64,000 nucleotides of DNA from Embleya sp049739465 (GCF_049739465.1 NZ_JBMHHY010000010.1:254764-318763), one strand, 5' to 3'; shown: positions 25,045 to 34,548, counted from the stretch's first letter. A program made the numbers and translations. The notes: generated from the sequence alone by a model not told the origin.

Positions 25045-25533
25045 GACATTGAGCGAATCCGTCGGTATGTTTTCTCGCGTAGCCAAGCGAGTCAGTGAGG
25101 CGCGACAGAGACGAACTGGCGCGCGTTGTTGAGGGTTCGACAGCAGAGTCCCGGGGCCGGTGGTCGTACGCGAGGGTTCCGGAGGCTGGTTGTCGGGCCG
25201 AGGAGAAACCGAGGGCGGCCCACGGGGCCGCCGAGCAGTACCCGGCAGTACCTGCAGTTCGGTTGTACCCGCAGTGGCAGTACACGTTGCACGACGAAGA
25301 CAGGAGAGAAAGGAGCGAACGCCATCCGGATCGCCCGCTCGGCGCGGTGAAGTTGTTCGGCCGAGTGGGATCCGTAGGGACGCCGGTACGAAAGGTGGTC
25401 CGCGGTCACGCAATTGCGATCCCCGCGCCCCCATCACCTGGGGCGGATGCGGAACAGGTAGGCCGACACGTCGGTGTCGGCGGATGGTGTGGATTTCTTT
25501 CGGGGCCCTGGTGCCGTACGGCACCAGGGCCCC
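25045..25533 (+). ncRNA. Candidate structured RNA, copy A (with promoter-like start and terminal hairpin)
   Basis: GACATT (25045-25050) and TATGTT (25066-25071) are separated by 15 bases. A purine-rich, hairpin-rich stretch follows, ending in a perfect 15-bp stem (25502-25516 with 25519-25533). No convincing reading frame fits. Shared blocks with copy B at 26851-27339 include ACGAACTG, GCCATC.GGATCGCCCGC, TTCGGCCGAG, CGAAAGGTGGTC, CGGTCACGCA, CGATCCCCGC and CGGTGGATGGTG-like sequence, in the same order and at nearly the same distances. It does not resemble rnpB, tmRNA or SRP RNA. It may be a free RNA or the leader of the merR-type gene 53 bases downstream. Confidence 0.55.
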
Positions 25534-25586
25534 TCGACGCGTTCCCCGAAGCAACTCCGACGGATGTGAACTCAAGAGAGGCGCCG

Positions 25587-25937
25587 ATGGCTCCCACACC
25601 CGGCTCGAATCCGGCCAGGCCCGACCGACTCGACGACGACGACTACCCCGCCTACACGATGGGACGCGCAGCCGAACTGATCGGCGCCTCCCAGGGCTTC
25701 CTGCGCGCGATCGGCGAATACGGGCTGATCACCCCGCTGCGCTCCGAGGGCGGCCACCGCCGCTATTCCCGCTACCAGTTGCGCATCGCCCAGCGCGCTC
25801 GCGAACTCGTCGACCGGGGCACCGCGGTCGACGCCGCCTGCCGCATCGTCATCCTTGAGGATCAGCTGGAAGAGGCCCTGCGCCTGAACGCCGAACTGCG
25901 CGACGCGGCCGGGACCGGGTCGGACGAGAACCCCTGA
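25587..25937 (+). CDS. MerR-family transcriptional regulator
   Basis: A short 116-residue MerR-type protein: AYTMGRAAELIGASQGFLRAIGEYGLITPLRSEGGHRRYSRYQL is the winged helix-turn-helix, followed by a helix and the ILEDQLEEALRLNAELRD coiled coil for dimerisation. There is no ligand-binding or cysteine-rich domain, so the signal is unclear. The ATG at 25587 follows AAGAGAGG. It directly follows candidate RNA copy A, whose terminal hairpin could attenuate it. Confidence 0.85.
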   Translation: MAPTPGSNPARPDRLDDDDYPAYTMGRAAELIGASQGFLRAIGEYGLITPLRSEGGHRRYSRYQLRIAQRARELVDRGTAVDAACRIVILEDQLEEALRLNAELRDAAGTGSDENP

Positions 25938-26850
25938 CTCCTCGAAGACATCGACGTGCGGCGCCCCGACGGGCGCGGATCGCTCTCCCCGCCGCCGGTT
26001 GCCGAGCCCGGTCCGGCCCGTCATGCGCGGGTGTTCGCCCGTGGGCCGCATGCCGACTCCCCGTTCTCGCCGCGGTCCGGGAGCCACCGGCGAAGGCGCC
26101 CTGCGGTGCCCGAGGCCCCGGTGCCCGACGATCGCACTCGTCGCGACCGTCTCGCCTTCCTCGCCCGACCGTGATGCGTCTGGCCCGCCCGATGCGGGGG
26201 CGTGTTCGAACTCGGCCTCCCGCAGTCGCAACGACACATGCTCCGTGGCGCGTTGGAGGGACACGTCCCGCGGCGTCGGATCGTCGCGGCCGGCCGACGT
26301 GGGGACGACGTCGGCCGTGTGGTGGACGCGGGCGCCGGTGAAGCGCCCGTCCACCGACCGGGGACGGTTCGCCGAACGGGCGAGTCGGCCTTTTTGCACC
26401 CGGTTGTCCGGTCCCTGGCCGTGACGACCGACTCGGTGGGCGTGGCCGTCGCCGGCCTCGTCGGGGAACCGACATCGCGACCGCCGAACAACTGCCCGAT
26501 CTCCTGCGCAGGGTTCTGGTCGGGCTCGTGGACATCGTGCCCGGCCCTGTCCGGCGTGACGCTTTGCGACTGCTCCGGGCCGCGCGTCCCCCGGGCCGGC
26601 GGTCGGACCGTCGCACGCGCGGGCGTCCGTCTGCGGCTGCGCGTACTTCCCCCGAGATGGTCCGGATCCTGGAAACCATCCGTGCCGAAGGCGCCTTCAC
26701 CGTCGAATCCCGGCCGATTGCGTAGGCGCGTTCCGCAGCCCATGCCTCGACGGGCCCATTTACTTCGCCGGCGAGAGCACCGAACGGGTGCATGGCGCAA
26801 CCGACATGAGTGGGCATCGACACGAACGAAAATCTGTCACAGCGGAGATA
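25938..26850. other. Gap with possible unrecognised gene remnant
   Basis: No intact gene. Two plus-strand frames around 26408-26725 (one with DSVGVAVAGLVGE, the next with DIATAEQLPDLLRRVLVGLVD and ending at a stop after ILETIRAEGAFTVESRP) have coding-like composition and would join by one frame change. I cannot name the family. Confidence 0.35.
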
Positions 26851-27339
26851 GACATTCGCGTGCGACATGGATAATGTTCTCGACGTCGGAAGCGAAGGAA
26901 ACGTCAAACGGACGTGGCAGATGACGAACTGCCCGTGAAGGTGAACGTGTGAGGAAACCGTCGGGGCCGATGTCTGGAGGGCTCCGACAGTGCACATGGC
27001 AGGGCCGTCGAGCGGGTCGGAACCGGGCAGTCGTAAGGGTTTCGGCCGACGACGGAAGCAAGCAGAGGCAGGGCAAGCGCAGTACGTCGGACAGGCAGTC
27101 GCAGGTCGGAGGAGGAAGGGAAGGGTCCAGGCGCCATCGGATCGCCCGCGCCCGGTGACTTCGGCCGAGCGGGCACCGCGGTCCATCCGAACGAAAGGTG
27201 GTCTTCGGTCACGCATAGACGATCCCCGCACATCGCCCCGTCGCGTGCGGCAGTGGTGCGGATACGAAACCGGGCTTCGTAAGCCGGTGGATGGTGAGAC
27301 AACCCCAACCCGGACCCCGGTGCTGTGGCACCGGGGTCC
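26851..27339 (+). ncRNA. Candidate structured RNA, copy B
   Basis: This parallels copy A: GACATT (26851-26856), 15 bases, TAATGT (26872-26877), a structured purine-rich body and a 12-bp terminal hairpin (27312-27323 with 27328-27339). Measured from the -10-like box to the hairpin end, both copies come to 462 bases by my count. Many positions differ, but blocks are conserved in order, as expected for structure-conserving divergence. A small gene starts 95 bases downstream. Confidence 0.55.
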
Positions 27340-27433
27340 TCGTCTTGAGCGGCCGGCCCTACCCGAACGCAGCGGAGCCCGCGACGAGGAGACCGCTCGG
27401 GCCGTGGGCCCGGTCGACGATCGGAGGCAGGCG

Positions 27434-27664
27434 ATGGAGCGGGACCCGGGGGACATGGCCGCTCTGGCGGGGCGGTTGGCCGCCGCGGCGGAGCAGTTGC
27501 TCCTGGCCGTCAAGGGCATGGACGACCTCGGTTGGTCGACCGACTCCTACAGCGGAGCCCACCTGCGTGACGTCGCGAGCTGCCTCACGAACAGCGCCAC
27601 GCGGATCACCGCCCTCCATCGTGGGCGCGACCCCTGGAACGACGCGGCCGGGCACGCGCCCTGA
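27434..27664 (+). CDS. Small conserved-looking protein, 76 residues
   Basis: The ATG at 27434 follows GGAGG and the frame encodes MERDPGDMAALAGRLAAAAE, LLLAVKGMDDLGWSTDSYSG and HLRDVASCLTNSATRITALH. It is helical and acidic at the start, without signal peptide or membrane segment. Codon composition is good. I do not recognise it; it may be a regulatory or T7SS-like small helical protein. It sits directly downstream of candidate RNA copy B. Confidence 0.6.
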   Translation: MERDPGDMAALAGRLAAAAEQLLLAVKGMDDLGWSTDSYSGAHLRDVASCLTNSATRITALHRGRDPWNDAAGHAP

Positions 27665-27729
27665 CGGGAGACGACGAGACCCGCGCGGCCTCGAGCCCGG
27701 GTCGAACCGGTCGACTTCTGGGCCCGGCC

Positions 27730-28000
27730 GCGCAGATGCAGTGGCCCGTGACGCCGCCCGGCTCCTTCGCCGGCGAGCAGGTCACGGTCAGCGCGGCCAT
27801 GGAGCCCGCGTACGAGATGGGCGGCGACGGCGTACGCGTACGCCGTCGACGGCGACACCGCGCACCCGGCCGTCTTCGACGCCATGGGCCACGACACTGC
27901 CGCCGGCCTCACCGTCGCGCTCGCGCCGACCCGCCGCCACACGCACACCACCGACCGACCCGGTCGGGTCCCTCGACGGGCCGCCGCCATGCCCGCCCAC
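27730..28000 (+). pseudogene. SpoIIE/PP2C-type phosphatase fragment, frameshifted
   Basis: The plus strand contains MQWPVTPPGSFAGEQVTVSA then EPAYEMGGD, and after one extra base AYAYAVDGDTAHPAVFDAMG and HDTAAGLTVALA. These correspond to the start of the SpoIIE-like phosphatase domain (LLPPL.F....V..A..EPAYEVGGD....D....L..FDAMGHD..A). Both ends are missing. Such phosphatases act in partner-switching control of anti-sigma factors. Confidence 0.6.
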
Positions 28001-28059
28001 TGACCCGAGCCGAGGGCCGCTCGGGCCGAGACGGCCCCCGATCGGGCGCGCACCGACCA

Positions 28060-28251
28060 CGGGCGCCGGCTCGTGTCGGGGCGGGGGCCGTCGATGTCGG
28101 CCCGGACGGTCTTGCCTGCCCGGTGTGTCCGGACGCCCCAGTCGGTGGTGACCGTGTCGAGGATGTGCAGGCCGAAGCCGCCCGGCCCGATTCGCCGCTC
28201 GATCCGGAACGGCCCAACGTGTGGCGGGTCGTCAGCCGTCAGCCCGTTCAT
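28060..28251 (-). pseudogene. Chimeric remnant: Ser/Thr kinase N terminus joined to anti-sigma HATPase C terminus
   Basis: An ATG at 28249-28251 preceded by GGGGAG begins LTADDPPHVGPFRIERRIGP, the typical start of a Streptomyces Ser/Thr kinase up to its glycine loop. At GGFG it switches to LHILDTVTTDWGVRTHRAGK, the G2 box and terminal strand of RsbW-like ATP-binding proteins. The frame stays open. The join lies in a glycine-rich motif common to both families, so an internal deletion between two adjacent genes is the simplest explanation. Confidence 0.55.
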
Positions 28252-28571
28252 GCCGCTCCCCACCGGCGCCCACCCGGTGACACGCGAACGCACGCCGTGG
28301 CGCCACCGACCAACAACCGACGGACCGACCCTGGCGTGGACTTCGCGCAACCCGGCCGCCGCCCACCACGCGGGCCCGGCGGCCATCTCGCGGACCGGAC
28401 CGGGCAGTCGGCGGGCCACGGACAACGTTCGCGATGTGGTGACCCCCGCGACTTCGCGTTGGCCACGCCCGGTGGGCCGCACGCCCGATGTCGCTCGCCG
28501 GCGCCGCGCGGACATGAGCTTCCTCCCGTCGGTTGCCGAGATGAGTCAGGTATCCGCCGAGGTTGGGTCGT

Positions 28572-28896
28572 CCCGAAGGAATTGCGCTCCCGAAGTGCCG
28601 AACCGGACGATCTGGCATGCCGAGTACGGGCCTTCGCCACCATGCTCGTCTACCGTCGCGGCCAGGACGAACTCGAATCCTGGACGAGCGAAGCCCGGCA
28701 CTGCGACCGGCCCGAGCTACGCGGCCTCGCCAACGGACTGCGCAAGGACTGGAACGCGGTCCTGGCCGGCCTCACCGTGCACCGGAACTCCCGCATGGTC
28801 GAGGGGCACGTCAACCGCATCAAAATGATCAAGCGTCAGATGTTCGGCAGGGCCAAGCCCGACCTCCTGCGCAAGCGCGTCCTGCTCGCCCACTGA
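28572..28896 (+). pseudogene. ISL3-family transposase C-terminal stump
   Basis: The frame ends with LTVHRNSRMVEGHVNRIKMI and KRQMFGRAKPDLLRKRVLLA before the stop, the diagnostic C terminus of ISL3 transposases. Similarity starts around LRSRSAEPDDLACRVRAFAT. The N-terminal zinc-binding and most of the DDE domain are missing, and no inverted repeat was found. Confidence 0.75.
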
Positions 28897-29229
28897 AGAT
28901 CGACATCTCGGGTTTCACGGAACTCGCGACAGAGCCTGAGTCCTCCCTGCCGGCGGCCGGACAATCAACGCGCCGGCGGCCGATTTACCGACCGCTGTCA
29001 ATCATCCGAAGTTCTATTCGAGGGGCCGTCGACTGCCGCCCCTGGGCCCACCGCCGGCAGGCCCCCATCAGGCACGTTCCGCCCGCTCCGACGCCCAGCC
29101 GAGGCATCGCCCTGTTCGGCGCGGCGACGGGTGCTCCTTCGCCTCGACACGCCCACCCGCCGCCGCGCCGGGCCCGGCTGCCGTCGTGGTTCGCGCGCCC
29201 GCGCGGGCTACATCGCCGGCGCCGGTCGG

Positions 29230-29990
29230 GCCGCTCCGCCCAGGCCCACTGCCGGTCGGGTTCGACGGTGATCCCGAAGTCGTAGCCGTGCACGCGGTGT
29301 TCGTCCTGCCACTCCAGTGCGGCGGCGACTTCGTCCCACAGTCGGCGCGGCCCGCCTTGGACGGCCCTTCCCACGCGGGGCCGGTCGTCGACCAGCGCCC
29401 AGGAACGCCCCCGGTCGCCCCGGTCCCACAGCCGCCACACCGTCCCGCCATCGAGTGTCTCCAGTCGCACGTCGGGCAGTTTCAGCGCGACGGCGTGGGT
29501 GAAGTTCCCGTCCTGGTACAGCGACTCCAGGACCCACTCCACCTCCACCTCGCCCGTGGCCGGCTCGGCCTCGCGCGCCGCCTCGAACCCGGCGCCGCCG
29601 TCGCCGCGTTGGCCGCGCAACTCCATGAACGCGACGCTGCGCACGAGCTTCCCCGACGCGGTGCGGCCGTCGTCGCCCGCGACCAGGCGCAGGAGGGCGC
29701 CGGCTCCGACGCCGCGTGACCACGGGCGACGATCACCGCGCCGGGGTGGGCCCGGGCGATCCACGCGCAGGGGATCCGGTGGGGGAACGCGGCGGCGTGT
29801 ACCGGTCGACCGCGGTGTAGCGGCCCGTCGCGAGGCCGGTGCGCCAGACCCTGTCGGGCGTGAACGCGGCGCGCGGCACGGCGAGCATGGCCTCGCGCAC
29901 CCACGGGGAGGGGAAGGCGCCCTCGGCGTCGAGGGCGCCCACGATCGCGGCGTCGTCGCGCTCTACGGCTTGTCGGATAGAGCCAGTCGA
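29230..29990 (-). pseudogene. FxLD-system/PCMT-type methyltransferase, gutted pseudogene
   Basis: Minus-strand pieces in three frames line up with protein-L-isoaspartate-methyltransferase-like enzymes of lanthipeptide FxLD systems. One frame (~29830-29980) has PWVREAMLAVPRAAFTPDRV, the N terminus. The next has IPCAWIARAHPGAVIVARG. The last (~29250-29720) has GALLRLVAGDDGRTASGKLV, then VLESLYQDGNFTHAVALKLP and ALEWQDEHRVHGYDFGITVE, the C-terminal domain. The SAM-binding core between the first two pieces is deleted. No precursor peptide or lantibiotic dehydratase gene remains nearby. Confidence 0.65.
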
Positions 29991-30117
29991 GCAGAGGCGA
30001 TGGCTCCGGCACGGATCGCCGTGTCGGACCGTAGGGGCGCGGCGGCTCGGGCGGGGTGAGCACGTCCGCATGCGTCGGGGCGCGTCGAGGTCGGTGTCGA
30101 TCCGTACAGTGCCTCGC

Positions 30118-31197
30118 ATGAGCACCATTGCGTACAAGTATTTGTCCTCGGAGGATCGATTCCGGGGCTTGGTAGAGGAGTTGGCCCCGCTGGACATGGG
30201 CGGATGGCGCATGGAAGAGGTCAAGGCCGCCTTGGCCACGCTCGGGTGGGAACTGCTCCCGGTGGAGCCCGGCAACGTTGTCGACCTCGCGCGGGGGCCG
30301 TTGCCCGGGGTGGGCTGGGAGCTGGATCGTCACCCGCGCGGGCCACGGCAGGGGATCGGGGTCGTGGTCGTCGACCACTCCAGGTCGGAGCAGGCGGTCC
30401 GCTTGGAGGTGAATCTCGGCTACGGCATCGCCTACGACGACGACCACCGCGACGAGGTGGACTTCCTGCGGACCGCCTGGGACGTCATGGAGGAGACCCT
30501 CGGCACGCCACCGACGCTGTGGACCGGCGCCGGGAATCGGTGGGAGAGCCGAGGTCCCCGGATGCTCTGGCGCTGCCCCGAAGAGACCACCCTGGCCGTG
30601 GGGTTGGACGTACATTCGGCGCCGGTCATGTCCATGCTGCACACCGCCTCGGACCACGACGCGGCAGGCCACCCGAGCATGTCGCGCGAGGTATGGCGCG
30701 CCGGAAAGCCGGCCGACCTGCCCGGCGTGCTCGACCGCGGCAAGCGGCGCTCCTTTGTTGTCTGGGCGTCGGTGCAGCCCGCCCTGGCCAGGGCACTGGG
30801 CGCGCTGTGCGCCGACACGGCCTGCCTGCCCGGCCGGTTCATCCTCCATCTGCGGTCCGCCGTCGACCCGCTCCGCTTCGTCAGCGCCTGGAACGAGGGC
30901 CTCGACCTGCGTATCGAGTCCTTCGTCCACCACGCCGACCCGATCGGCCCGGACCTGCTCGCCACGCGCGGCTGGTCGGACGTCGGCGGCGGGTGGCAAC
31001 GACGCTTCGACGACGCCGCGGGCAACAACGGACACGCCGACACCGCGGCGACCATGCTGCTGGAGGCGATCAGGGCCATGGGTGTCAATGACGCGGACGA
31101 ACTGACCTACCACGGGAGCGTGGTCGGACGCGGCCACAAGTTCCAGCTCGACCTGCCCGGTCTGCGACTTCCCCGGATGAACGAACCGGACGAGTGA
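30118..31197 (+). CDS. Hypothetical protein with two similar halves, DUF6301-like
   Basis: A 359-residue cytoplasmic protein. The first part (LAPLDMGGWRMEEVKAALATLGWELLP, then EVNLGYGIAYDDDHRDEVDFLRTAWDVMEETLG.PPTLWTGAGNRWE) resembles Streptomyces DUF6301 proteins, in which a predicted helix-strand unit ends with a nucleotide-like W.G. motif. The second half (VWASVQPALARALGALCAD... to GLDLRIESFVHHADP) may be an appended domain. No signal or membrane segment. I infer no enzymatic role; related genes often lie near secretion or toxin loci. The ATG at 30118 lacks a strong ribosome-binding site. Confidence 0.65.
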   Translation: MSTIAYKYLSSEDRFRGLVEELAPLDMGGWRMEEVKAALATLGWELLPVEPGNVVDLARGPLPGVGWELDRHPRGPRQGIGVVVVDHSRSEQAVRLEVNLGYGIAYDDDHRDEVDFLRTAWDVMEETLGTPPTLWTGAGNRWESRGPRMLWRCPEETTLAVGLDVHSAPVMSMLHTASDHDAAGHPSMSREVWRAGKPADLPGVLDRGKRRSFVVWASVQPALARALGALCADTACLPGRFILHLRSAVDPLRFVSAWNEGLDLRIESFVHHADPIGPDLLATRGWSDVGGGWQRRFDDAAGNNGHADTAATMLLEAIRAMGVNDADELTYHGSVVGRGHKFQLDLPGLRLPRMNEPDE

Positions 31198-31199
31198 AG

Positions 31200-31557
31200 A
31201 CGCGTACCCGCTCGTCGGCACCGACACCACCTCGTGCAGCCGCCTGGCGACGTCGGGCGGGGTTTCCGCGCACGCCTGGGCCTCGGCGGTCCGCGCGTGG
31301 TAGGCGATGACGGTGCTCGGATCCTGGTCGGCGGCGACCCGCAGTACGGCGGTCTGCAGGGCGGCAAGGCGTGCGGCCCGGTACTCCTCGACTTTCTCCG
31401 GGGTGCGCCGGCCCGGCCCGCGGTTGAGGTCGAGTCCGCCGGCCGTGGCGAGGTTCTCGACGGTGGGGTCGGCGACGTCGACGAGCCCCAGCCGCGGGCC
31501 GATCGCCTGTCGCCGCGGCTTGCGAAGAGTGGAGGCCCCCCGATGGGCGGCCTCCAC
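31200..31557 (-). pseudogene. Unrecognised gene fragment
   Basis: The minus-strand frame GLVDVADPTVENLATAGGLD, followed by TPEKVEEYRAARLAALQTAV and DPSTVIAYHARTAEAQACAE, has strong GC-third-position bias and helical character, so it was once coding. It collides with the convergent 30.1-kb gene and has no natural end. I do not recognise the family. Confidence 0.4.
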
Positions 31558-32330
31558 TGCTCACCCGGCTGTGCGTCATGGAGCCGAACCACGACGATCG
31601 GTACGCCGGATTCTCCCGTTCGACGCAACGAGCCGAAAAACCCGGCCTCTCGGCATCCGCGGAAGGTAACAGCTGTGGCATGCGCCGGTCCGAAATCGCG
31701 AGCAACTCGGGGTGCCGGGCCGTCGACGGTGTTGCACTGCCGGTATGCCCGGCGATCTCGTGTCCACCCGGCCACCGTCGGGCCGACGGTCGTGCCGCGA
31801 ATTCCCCGCCGCCGGTGAGGCGGCGACATCCGAACCGACGGCATCGGACACGACTTTCCTTCCGCGATCGACGAGGCCGCCTTGCGCAGGACCACGGACG
31901 CGCACGACCCGGGCACGCGGTCGTGTCCCCGTCCTTCGGACGGCGCGGAGGGGCCGTCGTTCGTCCCGGTCCGGGAAGACGATGCCGACGGGCGGAAGGG
32001 TTCACGGCCGTCGCCCGACGAGAACGGCCACCCGAGGTCCCGGCGTTCGGAGGACACCCTTCGGCTCGCGGGCATGGTTCAGGGTGGGGGGCGCGGCGTG
32101 GGCCGGGGGGTGGATCGTCGGGGTGGTCGGGTGAGGGTGATCCGGCGTACGAGTCGGCGCTCGCGCGGTCCGGCGCCCGTCAACCGGGGTTCCGCGGCGG
32201 CTACTCGGTGGTCCGTGACCACCTCAACCCCCTCCGGGGCGGCGGCAGGCCGGCTGACCGGGCCAAGCCGGCGTCGGTCCGGGACGTCACCAGCCGGATC
32301 ACCCGCCACCCGGACGGCCTCGGCGACGAC
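31558..32330. other. Decayed spacer without recognisable gene
   Basis: About 770 bases in which no frame has convincing codon quality. It lies between the unidentified fragment and an ISL3 stump in the transposon-scarred part of the window. Confidence 0.4.
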
Positions 32331-32453
32331 GAGATGACGACGAGATACAGCGGCTCAAGGCGGCAGATGTTCGGCCGGGCGGGCCCGGCCGTCCTGCGCA
32401 AGCGCGTCCTCCTGGCCGGACGACCATCCGGCGACCCGAGGCAAAGGTGGTGA
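32331..32453 (+). pseudogene. ISL3 transposase tail relic
   Basis: The frame contains SGSRRQMFGRAGPAVLRKRV followed by LLAG and a stop, matching the last ~25 residues of ISL3 transposases (RQM.GRA...LLRKRVLLA). Only this tail is recognisable. Confidence 0.55.
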
Positions 32454-32495
32454 CGCACCGTCAGGACAGCACGGAAAGTGCTCCGGAACCTCATT

Positions 32496-33623
32496 TCATC
32501 CGTCGCCGACAGCGTCGGCCGCCTCGCCTTTCGGGCAGTTCGGGGTGGCCTCTGCGGAACGTCGGTACTCGTGCGGCGTCATCCCGTATCTGTCCCGGAA
32601 GTTCCGTGCGAACACGGTCGGATTCTCGATACCGACCCACCGGGCGAGTACGGTGATCGGCTGATGGCGCTGCCGCGGGTCGGCCAGCAGCCGCCGGGAC
32701 TGCGCGAGCCGGGTCTCGCGGATGAACCGTGCCGGGGACAGGCCGCCCTCGCGGAAGGCCAGTTCGACATAGCGCACCGAGACGGCGAACGCGGCCGCGA
32801 GCAGCTTCGGGGACAGGTCCGGCTCGTCCAGATGCAGCCGGACGAAGTCCTGCATGCGCAGCAGTTGGGCACCCCGCGACAGCGCGGGGTCCGGAAGACG
32901 TCCCTGCCCCGCCTCGGCCGGCCGCACCGTGGAGAACAGCAACTCAATTGCTGTGTGGCCGAGTTCGTGGATTGTCGCAGTCGGCAGGCAGGATGCTTCG
33001 CGCCCCGACTCGGCCGGCAGTGTCGTCAGCACCCGCAGGTTCGGGTTGCCTGCGGGGATGTGTCGCCCGAGTGTGTTCCGGTAGGTGCCGAGGCCGCGCT
33101 CCAGCGCGCCGCGCTGCACGTTGAGGACGACGAAGTGCCCGAAGCCCTGGGTCGTCACGGAGAGCAGCTCGTTGGGGTCGGAGAGCAAGGCGTCGCCGCT
33201 GCGCAGCCACACCTGTCGTCCGTGACTCTGGATCATGGCGGGCCGCTGCGCGATCGACAGGGTGTACAGGTCCACCGGATTGCGCCTGATCAGGCGGGCG
33301 GTGCGGGCGACGCGGACCGGTTCGCTACCGAGGTCGGTGACGCTGACGGGTCCAAGGCCGAGGAGGTACACCCAACCGGTGTAGTCGGGGCAGTCGGGCG
33401 GGCCGAGCGGTGTCGTGTCCGTCTCGAAGACGGCGTCCCGCAACACGGCGCGCCAGGTCTCGAAGCCGGGCAGGGAGCCGGATCCCAGGACACCGGGACC
33501 GGAGCGTATGACGGGTCTCTTGAACCGGTCGCGGCGGACGCTGTGGCGCCGAGGCCGCGCGGTTCGCTCCGGCAAGGGTGGCTGCACCGTCGTCGACCGG
33601 AACGAATCGGATGGGCGGGCCAT
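32496..33623 (-). CDS. AraC-family transcriptional regulator
   Basis: A 375-residue regulator. The N-terminal two thirds is a cupin-like ligand-binding domain of the AraC_binding_2 type (GLGPVSVTDLGSEPVRVART ... VWLRSGDALLSDPNE). The C-terminal double helix-turn-helix spans about the last 110 residues (LSPKLLAAAFAVSVRYVELAFRE ... RWVGIENPTVFARNFRDRYGMTPHEYR). The ATG at 33621-33623 follows GAGGAAGG. No target operon is apparent, as both neighbours are transposase or kinase relics. Confidence 0.85.
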   Translation of the reverse strand: MARPSDSFRSTTVQPPLPERTARPRRHSVRRDRFKRPVIRSGPGVLGSGSLPGFETWRAVLRDAVFETDTTPLGPPDCPDYTGWVYLLGLGPVSVTDLGSEPVRVARTARLIRRNPVDLYTLSIAQRPAMIQSHGRQVWLRSGDALLSDPNELLSVTTQGFGHFVVLNVQRGALERGLGTYRNTLGRHIPAGNPNLRVLTTLPAESGREASCLPTATIHELGHTAIELLFSTVRPAEAGQGRLPDPALSRGAQLLRMQDFVRLHLDEPDLSPKLLAAAFAVSVRYVELAFREGGLSPARFIRETRLAQSRRLLADPRQRHQPITVLARWVGIENPTVFARNFRDRYGMTPHEYRRSAEATPNCPKGEAADAVGDG

Positions 33624-33779
33624 GGAGCGCCCTTCCTCGTGTTCGGGCGGGAGTTCGCAGCGCCCTACCGCCGGCCGCGGAATGATCGACGGCGGACTCC
33701 CGTTTCGCACTGCGGCCCGGCGATGCCATTATGCGACGGCGACCATGAGGAATCGTGAGCGGGCAGCGGCATGTCCTAC

Positions 33780-34000
33780 CGGGCGAGCGCTTTCACGAAA
33801 GCGCGCCGGACCGTGTGTCGGGTGGAGTTGTACATGCCGGCGCCGAGCTCCACTGCGGACGTGACGCGTGTCCGTTCACCGAACACGCGTCTGAACACGG
33901 CGTCGACGTCCGGCCCGTTCAAGGGTTCGTGGAAGGCACCGTAGGGGCGTTCGACGGTGCGCGGCTCCATTCCTACTCCTGGTCGGTGCGCCGGGCCGGC
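33780..34000 (-). pseudogene. Phosphotransferase (APH-like) N-terminal relic
   Basis: The minus-strand sequence DVDAVFRRVFGERTRVTSAV, then ELGAGMYNST, matches the N terminus of Streptomyces aminoglycoside-phosphotransferase-like proteins (V...ELGGGMYN.TY.V). The frame breaks down a few residues later, where the first beta hairpin of the kinase should continue. Confidence 0.45.
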
Positions 34001-34014
34001 CGGCACACCCGAGG

Positions 34015-34048
34015 GCTTGTCTGTCGGGGGCGTCCCCGACAGACAAGC
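34015..34048. terminator. Perfect 15-bp hairpin
   Basis: GCTTGTCTGTCGGGG (34015-34029) pairs exactly with CCCCGACAGACAAGC (34034-34048) around a four-base loop. It separates the phosphotransferase relic from an IS256 stump. It could be a bidirectional terminator or the remains of a transposon end. Confidence 0.5.
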
Positions 34049-34106
34049 AAGGCAACGTCAGGCGTAGGCCACCGAGTTGCGCGATCGGCGCGGTGGTGGG
34101 GGCATA

Positions 34107-34468
34107 GGAGCTCCTTCCCACCGGCGATCAGGAAGGTCGTCCACTCCACCAACATGGTCGAGTCCATCAACGCGCGGCTGCGCAAGGCGACCCGCAACCG
34201 CGGGTACTCCCCTCCGAGGCCCGCCGCCCTCAGGGTGCTCCATCTCGCCGTCCGCGAGCAGATCGCACCGAGAACCCGCGACCCCAACCACGTCGCCGCA
34301 CACTGGAAGGAAGCACTCGACCAGTTCTCGCTCTTCTACGAGGAGCGCCTCGACATCCGATGGCTCCACGGCACTTACCCGAGGTTCCTGACACATCCTC
34401 CAACCTCGGGGCCGGGAGAAGCGATGATTCGCGCACACTTGATCAACGATCCGCGCACGGCCCGGTAG
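34107..34468 (+). pseudogene. IS256-family transposase C-terminal stump
   Basis: The frame reads FPPAIRKVVHSTNMVESINA, then RLRKATRNRGYSP, ALRVLHLAVREQ and HWKEALDQFSLFYEERL. The STN..ES.N..LRK..RNRG block with the catalytic glutamate is diagnostic of IS256 transposases. The upstream DDE portion is missing. Confidence 0.75.
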
Positions 34469-34548
34469 GCGCCGTCACGCATGTGTCAGTGTCCTCTTGG
34501 ACCGGCCGTGATCCACTCTCCGTGGAGCGGTGACGGTCCGTGATGAGA

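Noticed and set aside
25045..27339. The two structured elements as rnpB, tmRNA or SRP RNA
   Set aside because: The conserved signatures I know for those RNAs (RNase P core motifs, tRNA-like end with CCA, SRP tetraloop helix) are not visible, and two copies would be unusual.
29482..31557. 691-codon minus-strand frame
   Set aside because: Most of it is antisense to the 30.1-kb gene; only the ends (methyltransferase relic and an unidentified fragment) have coding-like composition.
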